Assembly: GCF_000739935.1 (NCBI RefSeq) | Contig: NZ_BBJU01000024.1 | Location: forward strand, 62,001 to 126,000 | Reading direction: 5' to 3' | Length of the DNA stretch: 64,000 nucleotides | DNA from: Agrobacterium rubi TR3 = NBRC 13261 | GTDB taxonomy: Bacteria > Pseudomonadota > Alphaproteobacteria > Rhizobiales > Rhizobiaceae | In this document: positions 1 through 9,069 of the stretch, piece by piece | How positions within the stretch are numbered: the first letter of the stretch is position 1 | Layout of the letters: each line of letters starts with the position of its first letter | Made by a program: the position numbers and the translations under genes | Notes under the pieces: generated by a model | The model's database searches: none | Told to the model about the DNA's origin: nothing | The model's input: the letters and a program-made list of their open reading frames with translations, nothing else

Positions 1-362
1 GTACAGGCGACAAATCTGGAAGCCGTAGTGCACAAAAATTTTCCGCACTCCACAAACCGATGAATTTCGTCGGAACTACCGTAGACGTACCACAAATCAG
101 TGCCGGGAAGCACTGAATACAAGGTGTCAAAAGAAGGACCCCGCAGACACGGCGCTTCAGAAAAATGCGCTAACCTCCCGTCGGCTGCGCAAACCTTAGT
201 TTTTAGAATTGATTCCTCCAACACTTTCTGAGCACTAGCTAATGTACTATTGATAAACCCTACATATGCGTCCCTAGATTCCCTAAGACGGAAATCTCCC
301 AACGATGAATCAGATACAAATTTGACGTATCTCGGTCGGAACATTGGACGATTGTATTCCAT
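1..362 (-). CDS. plast-family (RolB-like) T-DNA gene, 5' part only
   Basis: Reading the minus strand from the ATG at 362-360 gives 120 codons with no stop, running off the window start. The protein begins MEYNRPMFRPRYVKF and has the plast-family layout: an N-terminal RP.F element, then 'APCLRGPSFDTL', then 'LWYVYGSSDEIHRFVE', matching 'PCLHGP...PMYVYCSFEEM' in the other plast genes here. Plast proteins are T-DNA genes expressed in plant cells that modify growth; their biochemistry is mostly unknown. It is divergent from 6b. The exact member cannot be assigned from the N-terminal half alone. Confidence 0.75.
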   Translation of the reverse strand, partial: MEYNRPMFRPRYVKFVSDSSLGDFRLRESRDAYVGFINSTLASAQKVLEESILKTKVCAADGRLAHFSEAPCLRGPSFDTLYSVLPGTDLWYVYGSSDEIHRFVECGKFLCTTASRFVAC

Positions 363-799
363 TTCCAACTTGTAATTGAGAAGTAGAAACTTGCCTCAGA
401 CGGAACAGATATCTTCTCTGAAATCTGAAATTTGCACCAAGCGCTCTTTAAAAAAGACAAAAATTCGTGCCGACGGTGGCCCACCGAAGAAAAAGTTGGG
501 GCGTAAATGTCAAAAAGCAGTTCGGCGCAGAATTGCCACATTCTGCGATCTAATTACCCAATCCACGACTTTTGGGACAAAAAAGACAAAAAATATGACA
601 CATTTAGCGAAAAATGCTCCTGATTGGAGAAATATTTCCACATGCGGCGACTGTTGCGCGCTGATTGCCTGACGAGGCTACCAAGTGCACTCACGAAAAT
701 GCTATCGAGTCGGCCACAATCGCTTGCCCATTCACTATAAGAACACGAACCATCACTCCATTTCTGTCACAGCCCCTCGGCAAATCGGCAATATACGAA
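363..799. other. divergent promoter region between plast gene and 6b
   Basis: This 437-bp AT-rich stretch separates two divergent T-DNA genes and presumably holds both eukaryotic-type promoters. The open frames across it have no family features. The reading frame of 6b stays open upstream to 665, but the 45 extra codons look non-coding. Confidence 0.5.
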
Positions 800-1432
800 A
801 TGACGGTTCCTACTTGGCAGGTTCGCGATCTTAGACGCATCCTACGAGTTAGTGAGTTGAGGCAACACTTGCGCCAGGCTCGTACCGATTTCAGATCCAC
901 CCTGTCACAATTCGTATACTTTAACCGCTCCGTTGTTAACCCAAATGCGTACGATGACGAGTATCTCCTTTCAGACCAGAGGCTCACCTATGTTTACGTC
1001 GATGAAGTAACAGCGCAATTGTGTGGTCTCAATCGCCTATTACCGTCCAACTCTCCGGCCTTCGGGACAGTAGCTACCGCAATGCCCCCATGGCTATTGG
1101 ATCCACAAGAAATGAACGCAATCTTGCAACAGAGTTGCGGTCAAGGAGGCTTCGTTAATTACCACCACGGTCCGAGTACAAACAGCTTTTTTTTGGCGAT
1201 CCTGATGAGCCAGTTGTTCATACGGATCAGGACTGATGTAATCCGCGGTCAAGGTTATGGTTGGTACGCCAGGCTAGGTAATTATGTTGAGGAAGGAGAG
1301 GATAACGAAGGTATCGAAAACGAGGAAGAGGAAGAGGAAGAGGAAGAGGAAGAGGAAACGAGAGAGTTCCAATTATCCGATCTCATTCATTATCCCATTG
1401 TCGCATTGGGATCGTGCCATCTCACACGTTAG
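800..1432 (+). CDS. 6b: T-DNA oncogene 6b
   Basis: Encodes 210 aa starting MTVPTWQVRDLRRILR, the characteristic 6b N-terminus, which decides the start; the frame stays open upstream but that part does not resemble 6b. 6b is made in transformed plant cells, where the protein reaches the nucleus, alters hormone responses and causes shooty or enation phenotypes. The C-terminal part holds the family's acidic tract, here 12 consecutive Glu encoded by six perfect GAGGAA repeats at 1322-1357. In nopaline-type T-DNAs gene 6a usually lies between 6b and ipt; it is absent here, and an ipt tail remnant lies in the gap. A candidate poly(A) signal follows at 1519. Confidence 0.93.
   Translation: MTVPTWQVRDLRRILRVSELRQHLRQARTDFRSTLSQFVYFNRSVVNPNAYDDEYLLSDQRLTYVYVDEVTAQLCGLNRLLPSNSPAFGTVATAMPPWLLDPQEMNAILQQSCGQGGFVNYHHGPSTNSFFLAILMSQLFIRIRTDVIRGQGYGWYARLGNYVEEGEDNEGIENEEEEEEEEEEEETREFQLSDLIHYPIVALGSCHLTR
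1322..1357 (+). repeat. (GAGGAA)6 microsatellite in 6b
   Basis: Six perfect tandem GAGGAA hexamers encode the 12-Glu acidic tract of 6b. All units are in frame, so slippage by one unit would change the tract by two Glu without a frameshift. Confidence 0.95.
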
Positions 1433-1518
1433 GTGTCGCGGTTACCAGAAAACTTGATCTATCAACGCGTGCTTTGAATCTTGTTATTTTTCATGTTTCT
1501 AATATCATCCAGTACCGA

Positions 1519-1524
1519 AATAAA
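1519..1524 (+). terminator. candidate plant poly(A) signal after 6b
   Basis: AATAAA lies about 85 bp past the 6b stop codon. T-DNA genes are transcribed by plant RNA polymerase II and usually carry such 3' signals. The motif is short and could be chance in AT-rich DNA. Confidence 0.45.
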
Positions 1525-1759
1525 ATTCGTCATTTTCGTCTCTCGCAATGCAATTAATATGGTCTAAATACAGCAATTGTGGCCCAAACACATATTATTA
1601 TTACTATTATTAGTCGTGCGTAATTTTATTTATGAAACGTCTCGTTTCAAAACTATGAAAATACAATACAAAATGAAACACGCCCATGAAAAATAAAACA
1701 TCTACAAATACCAATCGAACATTCCATAATATACTTAATCGTATTTTATTATGCAAAGA

Positions 1760-1918
1760 TAGATCTATCTTTGGCATTGCGTAGCGGCGATGCTGCAGGC
1801 GAGCATAGCTGAGATACTCCTGGGCTATACCTTCCACCAACTCGTCCTGCGATTTTTGTCTTCATCGGATAGGGCTGTTCGTCGTTGCCAATCGCAAACA
1901 TAGCGAATCCCCAGGGCG
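1760..1918 (-). pseudogene. decayed 3' tail of a second ipt copy
   Basis: Directly after the ipt stop, the minus strand shows a second ipt-like 3' end broken over two frames. One frame reads 'FAMFAIGNDEQPYPMK', comparable to '[16 protein letters not shown]' in the intact gene. The next reads 'DELVEGIAQEYLSYAR', comparable to '[16 protein letters not shown]'. Only about 50 codons remain and there is no start codon. It is probably the end of a duplicated isopentenyltransferase gene left after recombination, perhaps the event that removed gene 6a. Confidence 0.7.
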
Positions 1919-1931
1919 CCAGGAGATCCTA

Positions 1932-2651
1932 TTACATTCCGAACGGATGACCCTCGAATCCTTCGAAAGCGACTGCGTTAATTGAAGGGAATTCCTGTTC
2001 CTGTCGGCGCGCATGGATGAGATACTCCTGAGCGATCCCATGAGCCAACTTATCCTCCATGTCTGCGCCAAGCTGCAATAGCATATCGGGTGTGATCTGG
2101 TTTTGGCTAGCAAACAACATGGCGTATCGATACCCATCAATCCCTTCCAGTATGGGCCTCAGCTGAGGCTGATTCCAAAGATGAACCAACTCTTCGATGA
2201 TAGAAAGGCCTGCAGCGGGGTGCAACATCTGCTTAACTCTGGCCTTGGCCGCTTTCATGAAGGTCTCCTCGTCTGCTAACTTGTGGCGAATAATACGCCA
2301 ACGAAAATCGTTGCTCCAATAACTGCTCTGCACCATGCACTTGAGCAACGAGATAGATCCTCCCTCAAGAATAAGCCCACCGTGAGCCTCATTATTATAA
2401 ACCTCCGCGATCAGCCTCTCGTGAGCTTGCTTGGCTGAGATGATACCCTTCACAAGAGGCTGTTCATCAAGGTATAGACGGGTCGTGCCCTTCAGTTCTT
2501 CCACTGTTGGTCGTCCGCTTCCGGTTGACAGTTGAGGACAGCATTGGACCCGGTCGAGAGAAAGGACTGGCTGCCCGGTTTGCTGGGCAAGAGCTATCGC
2601 GGTCGATGTCTTTCCTGTACAAGTTGGACCGAAAATTAGACGGAGATCCAT
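1932..2651 (-). CDS. ipt: isopentenyl transferase, cytokinin biosynthesis
   Basis: The 239-aa Ipt (Tmr) transfers the isopentenyl group of dimethylallyl or hydroxymethylbutenyl diphosphate to adenosine phosphate, the first step of cytokinin synthesis in transformed plant cells. The start [15 protein letters not shown] is the usual Ti ipt start and gives family length; the frame is open 21 codons further but that part is not conserved. The P-loop GPTCTGKT is at residues 8-15. '[19 protein letters not shown]' and the C-terminal '[10 protein letters not shown]' are family hallmarks. It runs in the same direction as iaaM. The related Tzs (55949-56680) is the bacterially expressed paralogue. Confidence 0.97.
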   Translation of the reverse strand: MDLRLIFGPTCTGKTSTAIALAQQTGQPVLSLDRVQCCPQLSTGSGRPTVEELKGTTRLYLDEQPLVKGIISAKQAHERLIAEVYNNEAHGGLILEGGSISLLKCMVQSSYWSNDFRWRIIRHKLADEETFMKAAKARVKQMLHPAAGLSIIEELVHLWNQPQLRPILEGIDGYRYAMLFASQNQITPDMLLQLGADMEDKLAHGIAQEYLIHARRQEQEFPSINAVAFEGFEGHPFGM

Positions 2652-3353
2652 AAGTGTTTTGCGATATCTTGAATACAAATTGATATTTTTTGGGTTCGAG
2701 AAGTGTATCATCACAGGCTGTTATATTGTCTTCCTCGAGATTCCTTATTGAAGAGCAAATGGCTTTAGCGTCTCTCCAAAGGGCAACTTGTTTTTCAACA
2801 AAGTGTGGGGCACGGCTGTTTCCTTGAAAGCAATTTGTCACCAACGAAGGCGCCTTTAAGTCAAAATAAGGCTGACTAAATCAGCACTATAGAGGCAGCT
2901 ATTCATGCCACTTGAGGACGTTTTTCCGCGCTTTACTGCCACTTGTCTGCGCTGATTATCATCATTGCTGGCGAGAGAGTGAAATCGTTTGTAATAGTTG
3001 ATTAGGTGAGACGTCAAAATAAGGGCGACTATTTCATATTTGACTTAAATATGTCCATATTGTTAGGCACATGTGATAGCAATTCCTTAACAACGGTGTC
3101 TATTATTTACTTCTTGCAGTCGTTGTCATTGTGACAAAATCAAAGATATTCTACCGTTGGAATAATATTACCATTCAATAAACGCGACAGTTGATATTTT
3201 AACTATACCTCAACATATTACTGCGCACCTCAACATAATGGAGGTTAATAGAATTACAGAAATTTTATTTACACCATCATATTCGTTGTTAAACATCAAT
3301 ATTCATTAATAGCAATTTATAAAACGTGCAATACTTGTAACAGGATACGCAGA
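2652..3353. other. ipt promoter and iaaM 3' region
   Basis: This 700-bp AT-rich gap holds the ipt promoter and the iaaM 3' end. The minus-strand TTTATT at 3264-3269 (AATAAA on the coding strand) is a plausible iaaM poly(A) signal. The frames here overlap the ipt start and have no family features. Confidence 0.5.
2671..2690 (-). promoter_or_regulatory. possible Ros-type operator before ipt
   Basis: On the coding strand, 20 bp before the ipt ATG, the AT-rich stretch ATATCAATTTGTATT resembles the Ros-type element in the virC/virD intergenic region (40040-40090). The zinc-finger repressor Ros is known to silence both virC/virD and ipt in bacteria. This call rests on loose similarity only. Confidence 0.35.
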
Positions 3354-5621
3354 TTAATTTCTATTGCGGTAGTTATATCTCCTCCAAGAGTGTTCGAGAG
3401 GATTGTCCTTTGCTAAAACACCTCCACAATTGTGGATAATTGCACAGACGGCATTACACGCGGTCTGAATAGCGCCCTCCACCCATCCACCGGTAAAGGA
3501 ACAACTGCAACCCGCCAAGTAAACTCCAGTATCATTAGTCATGTCCAGCGCTTGAAAGAAAAGTTCTTCAGAATAAAAATCCTCGCCACGCCGGTTGAGT
3601 TTGAAAGCTCCGCCGGCATTCTCGTCTGTAAGCCAATCATGTTGAACAACATTTTGGTCGTAATCAGCGCAAGCGGGAACTAAATGCCGGGCAAACGCCG
3701 GGAACGATTTCGAAATTGCGTCCCGTAGCAGACATAATCGCTCTTTTTTGTCGGGGATCGCCAATAGCTTGTGGGAGTCGTCCTCCCATGTATAACTGAT
3801 GAGCACCACACCTTTACCGTTCGGATCCTGCGGCTCATAGTCCAGACAATACACTGCTTTTGCGACCCCGTCCATGAGGACACAGGACGGGAGCATATGG
3901 TCAAACCAAAATTTACGTTCAGTCAGCAGGAACAATTTTGAAGAGCCCGTCATGTGGCTGTTATCAACGGCTTGGTTCACTGGTGCACGAAAAATGGTGG
4001 TATCGGATGTCAGACGATGCCTGAGTTGGATATTTGCGAGTCCAGATGTAACCACCACCTTATCATAAAGTTCAGATATCCCGCTCTTAAGCCTTATCTT
4101 TATTTTTGTCTTTTCCTTCTCAACCGCCCTGACTTGAACATGGCGTATACGCTGGCTTACAGACACGCCATTAACCACTTGAGAGGCGATCCGACGTGGA
4201 AGTTCTGAGATTCCTTCAGAGCACATCCGCTGATTTTCTTCATATCCGTTTATGACCAAGCGAAGGATCTCAATAAACCCGCTTTCAAAAACTGGACCAA
4301 ACCCGCCAGATCCTATTCCCATTAGCTTGAATAGGTCCCAATCATGAGGGAAACTCCATGTTTCACCACCGGGAGGATGCGTGCCCAGAAAGATCCTCTC
4401 TATCGCTGAAGAGAACGACTCCCTCCCGAAACGGTTCAGCCAAATTTGCCAGGCGTCATGAGCCCGCCTAATGTCCCCTAATTTCAAGGCCTCAGTGATA
4501 GCATCAGGCGAAGCCAACACAATATCTCCCTCAAGGAAACCGTCCTTCAAGAACGCATGCCACCCGCTATAAACGCGATGGAACAACTTCGGTGGCTGCT
4601 GCCCGGCTTTCCACATGTATCGGCAACCCTCGTAGACCAAGTCAGTGTCGACTGTGCCGGGATTTGGGAACGGCCTCATCGAAGACAGACCGTACCGCTC
4701 GAGGAAGAAAAACAAGCACGATGCAGCAGGAGGAAATCGCATCGCCCCCATTTCGGCCACGACGCTCGGAGCGTCCTTGAAAGCATGTGACCAAAGCTTG
4801 CCTCCAACCCGATCACCTGCTTCATATATTGTAACATCGTCTACGCCAGCATGAAGCAGTTCGCTTGCCACCACGAGCCCGGAAATGCCAGCCCCAATGA
4901 CCGCTACTTTTGGCCTGGGAACATCTTCTGGAAAGAAGCCGATCCGCCCACTATCTGAACATTTGTCGAGAAACAATCTGTAGTCGTAGAGCAAGTCGAT
5001 CGTTGGAAAGGACCCTGCCGAAGCCTTCAGCATCAGGTTTCGACCATAAGCTACCATGTCAAATGGTACTGCCTCTTCAATGATTACGGTAAACCCGGTA
5101 ACGCTTTTCAACGAGCCTTCTTCGTACGGCGCCATTTGCAGGGTTCGGGAGCGGGCAGTCTCAGAGATTGAAATGGCCACGAAATGACTAAGGTCGCTGG
5201 GTGCACATCTTTTACCACTCAGCAAATTCATGGTTTGGAGAAGTTGAGCTCTGGAGATATCCATGCAAGATGGTGCAAGGTCGATGGCAACGAGACCACT
5301 CACTCTTGTTCGCACCGAAGCTTCTGGTTCGAGTATCCACCTCAGAATTTCCTCGCCAACATAGATGTAAGCGGAGAGGACTGCGACCCTCTGACCGGCT
5401 GAGATCTCCGGAAAGCGACCGTCGGCCAGCCTTTTGCAAGCTAACCCAGCGCGGCACTCGCCGGAAATTTGAGTAATTCTTCTTTCCCTCGAAGCTTCTC
5501 GTTCTGAGAAGGCTGCGGCAACGCGGCGGTCCAATTCATCAGGCTTGTCGACCATTATCAGATCCACAATTTTGGTAGAGAAATGATCGCATTGTTTATC
5601 AAAAAGAGATGAGGCTGACAT
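3354..5621 (-). CDS. iaaM: tryptophan 2-monooxygenase, auxin biosynthesis
   Basis: The 755-aa IaaM (Tms1) oxidises tryptophan to indole-3-acetamide in the plant cell; IaaH then forms auxin. The length equals that of known Ti IaaM proteins. The FAD-binding GAGISG motif is at residues 243-248, followed by 'VTIYEAGDRVGGKLWSH', typical of flavin amine oxidases. The C-terminus 'GVYLAGCSCSFTGGWVEGA' is the second flavin-contact region. The roughly 200 residues before the FAD domain contain 'LSHFVAISI', which resembles the plast motif 'LDAYIAFLP', in line with the known link between IaaM N-termini and the RolB/plast family. It is divergent from iaaH across a 339-bp promoter region. Confidence 0.97.
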   Translation of the reverse strand: MSASSLFDKQCDHFSTKIVDLIMVDKPDELDRRVAAAFSEREASRERRITQISGECRAGLACKRLADGRFPEISAGQRVAVLSAYIYVGEEILRWILEPEASVRTRVSGLVAIDLAPSCMDISRAQLLQTMNLLSGKRCAPSDLSHFVAISISETARSRTLQMAPYEEGSLKSVTGFTVIIEEAVPFDMVAYGRNLMLKASAGSFPTIDLLYDYRLFLDKCSDSGRIGFFPEDVPRPKVAVIGAGISGLVVASELLHAGVDDVTIYEAGDRVGGKLWSHAFKDAPSVVAEMGAMRFPPAASCLFFFLERYGLSSMRPFPNPGTVDTDLVYEGCRYMWKAGQQPPKLFHRVYSGWHAFLKDGFLEGDIVLASPDAITEALKLGDIRRAHDAWQIWLNRFGRESFSSAIERIFLGTHPPGGETWSFPHDWDLFKLMGIGSGGFGPVFESGFIEILRLVINGYEENQRMCSEGISELPRRIASQVVNGVSVSQRIRHVQVRAVEKEKTKIKIRLKSGISELYDKVVVTSGLANIQLRHRLTSDTTIFRAPVNQAVDNSHMTGSSKLFLLTERKFWFDHMLPSCVLMDGVAKAVYCLDYEPQDPNGKGVVLISYTWEDDSHKLLAIPDKKERLCLLRDAISKSFPAFARHLVPACADYDQNVVQHDWLTDENAGGAFKLNRRGEDFYSEELFFQALDMTNDTGVYLAGCSCSFTGGWVEGAIQTACNAVCAIIHNCGGVLAKDNPLEHSWRRYNYRNRN

Positions 5622-5960
5622 TGCTAGGGAAGATTGGTCTTTGTGTAGATAACTAAAGACATCAACCGTTTCTATTTAAGTTGAAAATCGGGGAACATAC
5701 TGTGCATTGACATCCCAATGGAAAGCGACAATTTTGGCGTTTTTCAATAGAATATTCACGCGGGTCCAACTCGCCGCTCAATCAGGTTGAATATTGATTG
5801 ATACAATACTGTTTCCGTTTGAAAAAGTGCCCTTAATACCTCCAATAATTCGGATCATACGCCGTGATTGGGAAATTCCCTCCAATAATCGCGCAATTTG
5901 GGCCCAAGCGCGGTATATTTATTTGATCTGAAATGGGCTTAAAATCCCCAATCCAGAAAG
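5622..5960. promoter_or_regulatory. divergent iaaM/iaaH promoter region
   Basis: An AT-rich 339-bp gap between two divergent auxin genes. TATATTTATTTG near 5919-5930, about 40 bp before the iaaH ATG, is a reasonable plant-type TATA box. No bacterial-style promoter stands out. Confidence 0.55.
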
Positions 5961-7364
5961 ATGGTGCCCATTACCTCGTTAGCACAAACCCTAGAACGCC
6001 TAAGACGGAAAGACTACTCATGCTTAGAACTAGTAGAAACTCTAATCGCGCGTTGTGAAGCTGCAAAAGCATTGAATGCCCTTCTGGCTACAGACTGGGA
6101 TGGCTTGCGGCGAAGCGCCAAAAAAATTGATCGCCATGGAAACGCCGGAGTAGGTCTTTGCGGCATTCCACTCTGTTTTAAGGCGAACATCGCGACCGGC
6201 ATATTTCCTACCAGCGCTGCTACGCCGGCACTGATAAACCACTTGCCAAAGATACCATCCCGCGTCGCAGAAAGACTTTTTTCAGCTGGAGCCCTGCCGG
6301 GTGCTTCGGGAAACATGCATGAGTTATCGTTTGGAATTACGAGCAACAACTATGCCACCGGGGCGGTGCGGAACCCGTGGAATCCAGGTCTGATACCAGG
6401 AGGCTCAAGCGGTGGTGTGGCTGCTGCGGTGGCAAGCCGATTGATGTTGGGCGGCATAGGCACCGATACCGGTGCATCTGTTCGCCTACCCGCAGCCCTG
6501 TGTGGCGTAGTAGGATTTCGACCGACACTTGGTCGATATCCGGGAGATCGGATAATACCGGTTAGTCCGACCCGAGACACCGCCGGAATCATAGCGCAGT
6601 GCGTAGCCGATGTTGTAATTCTCGACCAGGTGATATCCCGAAGGCCGGCGAGAATTCCGCCCGTGCCACTGAAGGGGCTTCGGATCGGCCTCCCCACTAC
6701 CTACTTTTACGGTGACCTTGATGCTGATGTGGCCTTGGCAGCTGAAACGACGATTCGCTTGCTAGCCAACAGAGGCGTAACCTTCGTTGAAGCCAATATT
6801 CCCCACCTGGAGGATCTGAACAACGGGGCCAGCTTGCCAATTGCACTTTATGAATTTCCACACGCTCTAAAACAGTATCTCGACGAGTTTGTGGGAACAG
6901 TTTCTTTTTCTGACGTTATCAAAGAAATTCGTAGTCCCGATGTAGCGGACATTGTCAACGCACAAATTGAGGGACATCAAATTTCCAACGCTGAATATGA
7001 ACTGGCGCGTCACTCCTTCAGGCCAAGGCTCCAAGCCGCTTATCGCAACTACTTCAGACTCTATCGGTTAGATGCAATTCTCTTCCCAACTGCACCCTTG
7101 GCGGCCAAAGCCATAGGTCAGGATTCCTCAGTCATCCACAATGGCTCAATGGTGAACACTTTCAAGATCTACGTGCGAAACGTGGATCCAAGCAGCAACG
7201 CAGGCCTACCTGGGTTGAGCCTTCCTGTTGGCCTTACACCTGATCGCTTGCCTGTTGGAATGGAAATTGATGGATTAGCGGGTTCAGACCACCGTCTGTT
7301 AGCAATCGGGGCAGCATTAGAAAAAGCCATAAATTTTCGTTCTTTCTCAGATGTGCCGAACTAG
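5961..7364 (+). CDS. iaaH: indole-3-acetamide hydrolase, auxin biosynthesis
   Basis: The 467-aa IaaH (Tms2) hydrolyses indole-3-acetamide to indole-3-acetic acid, completing the two-step auxin pathway begun by IaaM. It is an amidase-signature enzyme: GGSSGG is at residues 147-152, and the catalytic Lys-Ser-Ser triad is readable as Lys74, Ser149 and Ser173 (in '[10 protein letters not shown]'). Start [16 protein letters not shown] and length match other Ti IaaH proteins. The gene is intact. A poly(A) signal follows at 7390. Confidence 0.97.
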   Translation: MVPITSLAQTLERLRRKDYSCLELVETLIARCEAAKALNALLATDWDGLRRSAKKIDRHGNAGVGLCGIPLCFKANIATGIFPTSAATPALINHLPKIPSRVAERLFSAGALPGASGNMHELSFGITSNNYATGAVRNPWNPGLIPGGSSGGVAAAVASRLMLGGIGTDTGASVRLPAALCGVVGFRPTLGRYPGDRIIPVSPTRDTAGIIAQCVADVVILDQVISRRPARIPPVPLKGLRIGLPTTYFYGDLDADVALAAETTIRLLANRGVTFVEANIPHLEDLNNGASLPIALYEFPHALKQYLDEFVGTVSFSDVIKEIRSPDVADIVNAQIEGHQISNAEYELARHSFRPRLQAAYRNYFRLYRLDAILFPTAPLAAKAIGQDSSVIHNGSMVNTFKIYVRNVDPSSNAGLPGLSLPVGLTPDRLPVGMEIDGLAGSDHRLLAIGAALEKAINFRSFSDVPN

Positions 7365-7872
7365 CTGTTTACCACGCCAATTATTGTCTAATAAATCTGC
7401 GCTTCATTTATAATTATTCTTGAAATTCATAGAATACTCAGCGCGTCTGTGTCGCCACCAAGATCGAAACATCTGCTTGATATAATAAAAATCGATATAT
7501 AAAATTTTTAGTTAATCCTTCTCACAGCTTAGAATAAGCATTATATTATAATTCAGTGGTAAATTAGATTCTAAAGCAAAATTAAATTAGCAATTTACAT
7601 AGGCTGCACCTTTAATTTGCTTTGATTGATAGAACGGCTCAAAAGTTATACTGCGACTCGAGACCAAAATATTAATCAGATACATCTATGGTAAATAATT
7701 TATTATTCATAAAGCACACAACGATACGACATCGGTAATTAAAGTACATATTGGAAATACACTGATTATCTGCATGCAGGCTACATCATCTTATTATCAT
7801 TACATAGACTTGACACATTTCGTTACGATCGGACACTGTTGCTTCATTCCCGCTCACACACAGATGTGCGTA
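7365..7872. other. intergenic region, converging iaaH and gene 5 ends
   Basis: A very AT-rich 508-bp stretch between the 3' ends of iaaH (plus) and gene 5 (minus). Apart from the iaaH poly(A) candidate at 7390 I see no gene in it. Confidence 0.5.
7390..7395 (+). terminator. candidate poly(A) signal after iaaH
   Basis: AATAAA 26 bp past the iaaH stop codon, the usual placement for a plant-type 3' end signal in T-DNA genes. Confidence 0.5.
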
Positions 7873-8556
7873 TTAGACCAAGCGCTTCAACAAGGAGGTG
7901 AGAGCCATTGTCCACCCCGCCTTGGGTGCCTTTTTCAGCCCGTTATCCTGAAAGAGAGCTTTGCCGACCGCGACTATTTCAACACAGAAAGGGTCAGCCC
8001 GGGATGGCGCCAGGAAGGTATCGCCGCCGATCTTCACGTGCGAGAAACTTGTGTTCTGAAGCGAAGTATTCGGAAGGAAAGCAATATAAGCATCCAAGTC
8101 ATTTTTTTCATTGTTTGTAATTTGACAGACCTCGTTCTGCCACCACCTCATAGTTTCTTTTGTTAATCCTTGGGCATAGGGTGGAACGGTGGAGATGACC
8201 ACGCCTTTGCCGGAAAAGCCCTCATAAAATCGCTCGCATGCATACCTTCGCATTTCTTGAAACGAACAATAAACGTACATTAGAGAATCTTTTAGTATAA
8301 TATTCAGGGGTATACCTGCTGGGCCTGGCAAGCAAGCAACTTCGCAAAAGCGCTTGACCACTTCATCTATAGCTGGATCAATGGGAACATCAGTATTAAT
8401 GATGGAATTCATCCAGGAACGTCGAACAGGTATGAGATCCTCTTGTGCAAAGCTGCGATAAGCAATCTCTGTGTGACGTAGGACGAGTTTAAGTTGACGC
8501 CGATCTTGTATATTCGAGCTACCGATAATGTTGAATATCGGTCGACTGTGATACAT
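7873..8556 (-). CDS. 5: T-DNA gene 5, plast family
   Basis: Encodes 227 aa starting MYHSRPIFNIIG. Plast hallmarks are present: 'VACLPGPAGIPLN', 'LMYVYCSFQEMRRYACERFYEG', 'VISTVPPYAQGLT', 'LDAYIAFLP' and 'VEIVAVGKALF'. Gene 5 products of Ti plasmids are reported to modulate the plant auxin response. The position next to iaaH and opposite acs is that of gene 5 in nopaline-type T-DNA, which is the basis for the name. It is clearly paralogous over its whole length to the gene at 19032-19715, which also sits opposite an acs gene. Confidence 0.88.
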   Translation of the reverse strand: MYHSRPIFNIIGSSNIQDRRQLKLVLRHTEIAYRSFAQEDLIPVRRSWMNSIINTDVPIDPAIDEVVKRFCEVACLPGPAGIPLNIILKDSLMYVYCSFQEMRRYACERFYEGFSGKGVVISTVPPYAQGLTKETMRWWQNEVCQITNNEKNDLDAYIAFLPNTSLQNTSFSHVKIGGDTFLAPSRADPFCVEIVAVGKALFQDNGLKKAPKAGWTMALTSLLKRLV

Positions 8557-9069
8557 ATCGAACTAGTTACTTATTTTTGAATGTAAATTTCAGTCACAGT
8601 CAATAATTAAACGCGCTTCAGTGCCCCTTATATTGGGTGACTCTATAGCATCAATCACGGGATTGGTTTGAAATTAATTGAGTCGAATCTCAACACCGAA
8701 GTATTTCGTCCTTTTACCCTATTAAACTATTTATCTTGATGGAGGATTTTTCAAAAATGGGACCTGCCTTTCGCTGAAAACACCGACAAAGGTGTGATGT
8801 GAGGTCGAAAATTTGAAGATTTGCGCAACTAATCGGATAGTGGCCGACAAATTGACGCCGAAAATAACAATGACTGATTATCCGTGGAGTGATTCCAGCT
8901 AAGTTATGCCCCACAATAAAATATTAGCTAAAACTGTCAGCATTTGTGCATTATTTAAGTACTCCATTTGGCAATATCTATATACTCCACGACAAATTTT
9001 GCTTGTCACTTTTAGATCGAAATCGCTGCAATTCCCGCCGTGCACCCGGCAATTCGCTTTAGCTCGCAA
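8557..9069. promoter_or_regulatory. divergent gene 5 / acs promoter region
   Basis: This 513-bp AT-rich gap separates gene 5 from acs. TATATAC near 8979-8985, about 90 bp before the proposed acs ATG at 9070, is a candidate TATA box. The minus-strand frame at 8714-8914 shows no family features. Confidence 0.45.

Noticed and set aside
260..541. 93-codon minus-strand frame
   Set aside because: It overlaps the plast gene (1-362) in another frame and has no family features.
665..799. N-terminal extension of 6b
   Set aside because: The 45 extra codons begin at a TTG and have no likeness to 6b; the usual MTVPTWQV start is at 800.
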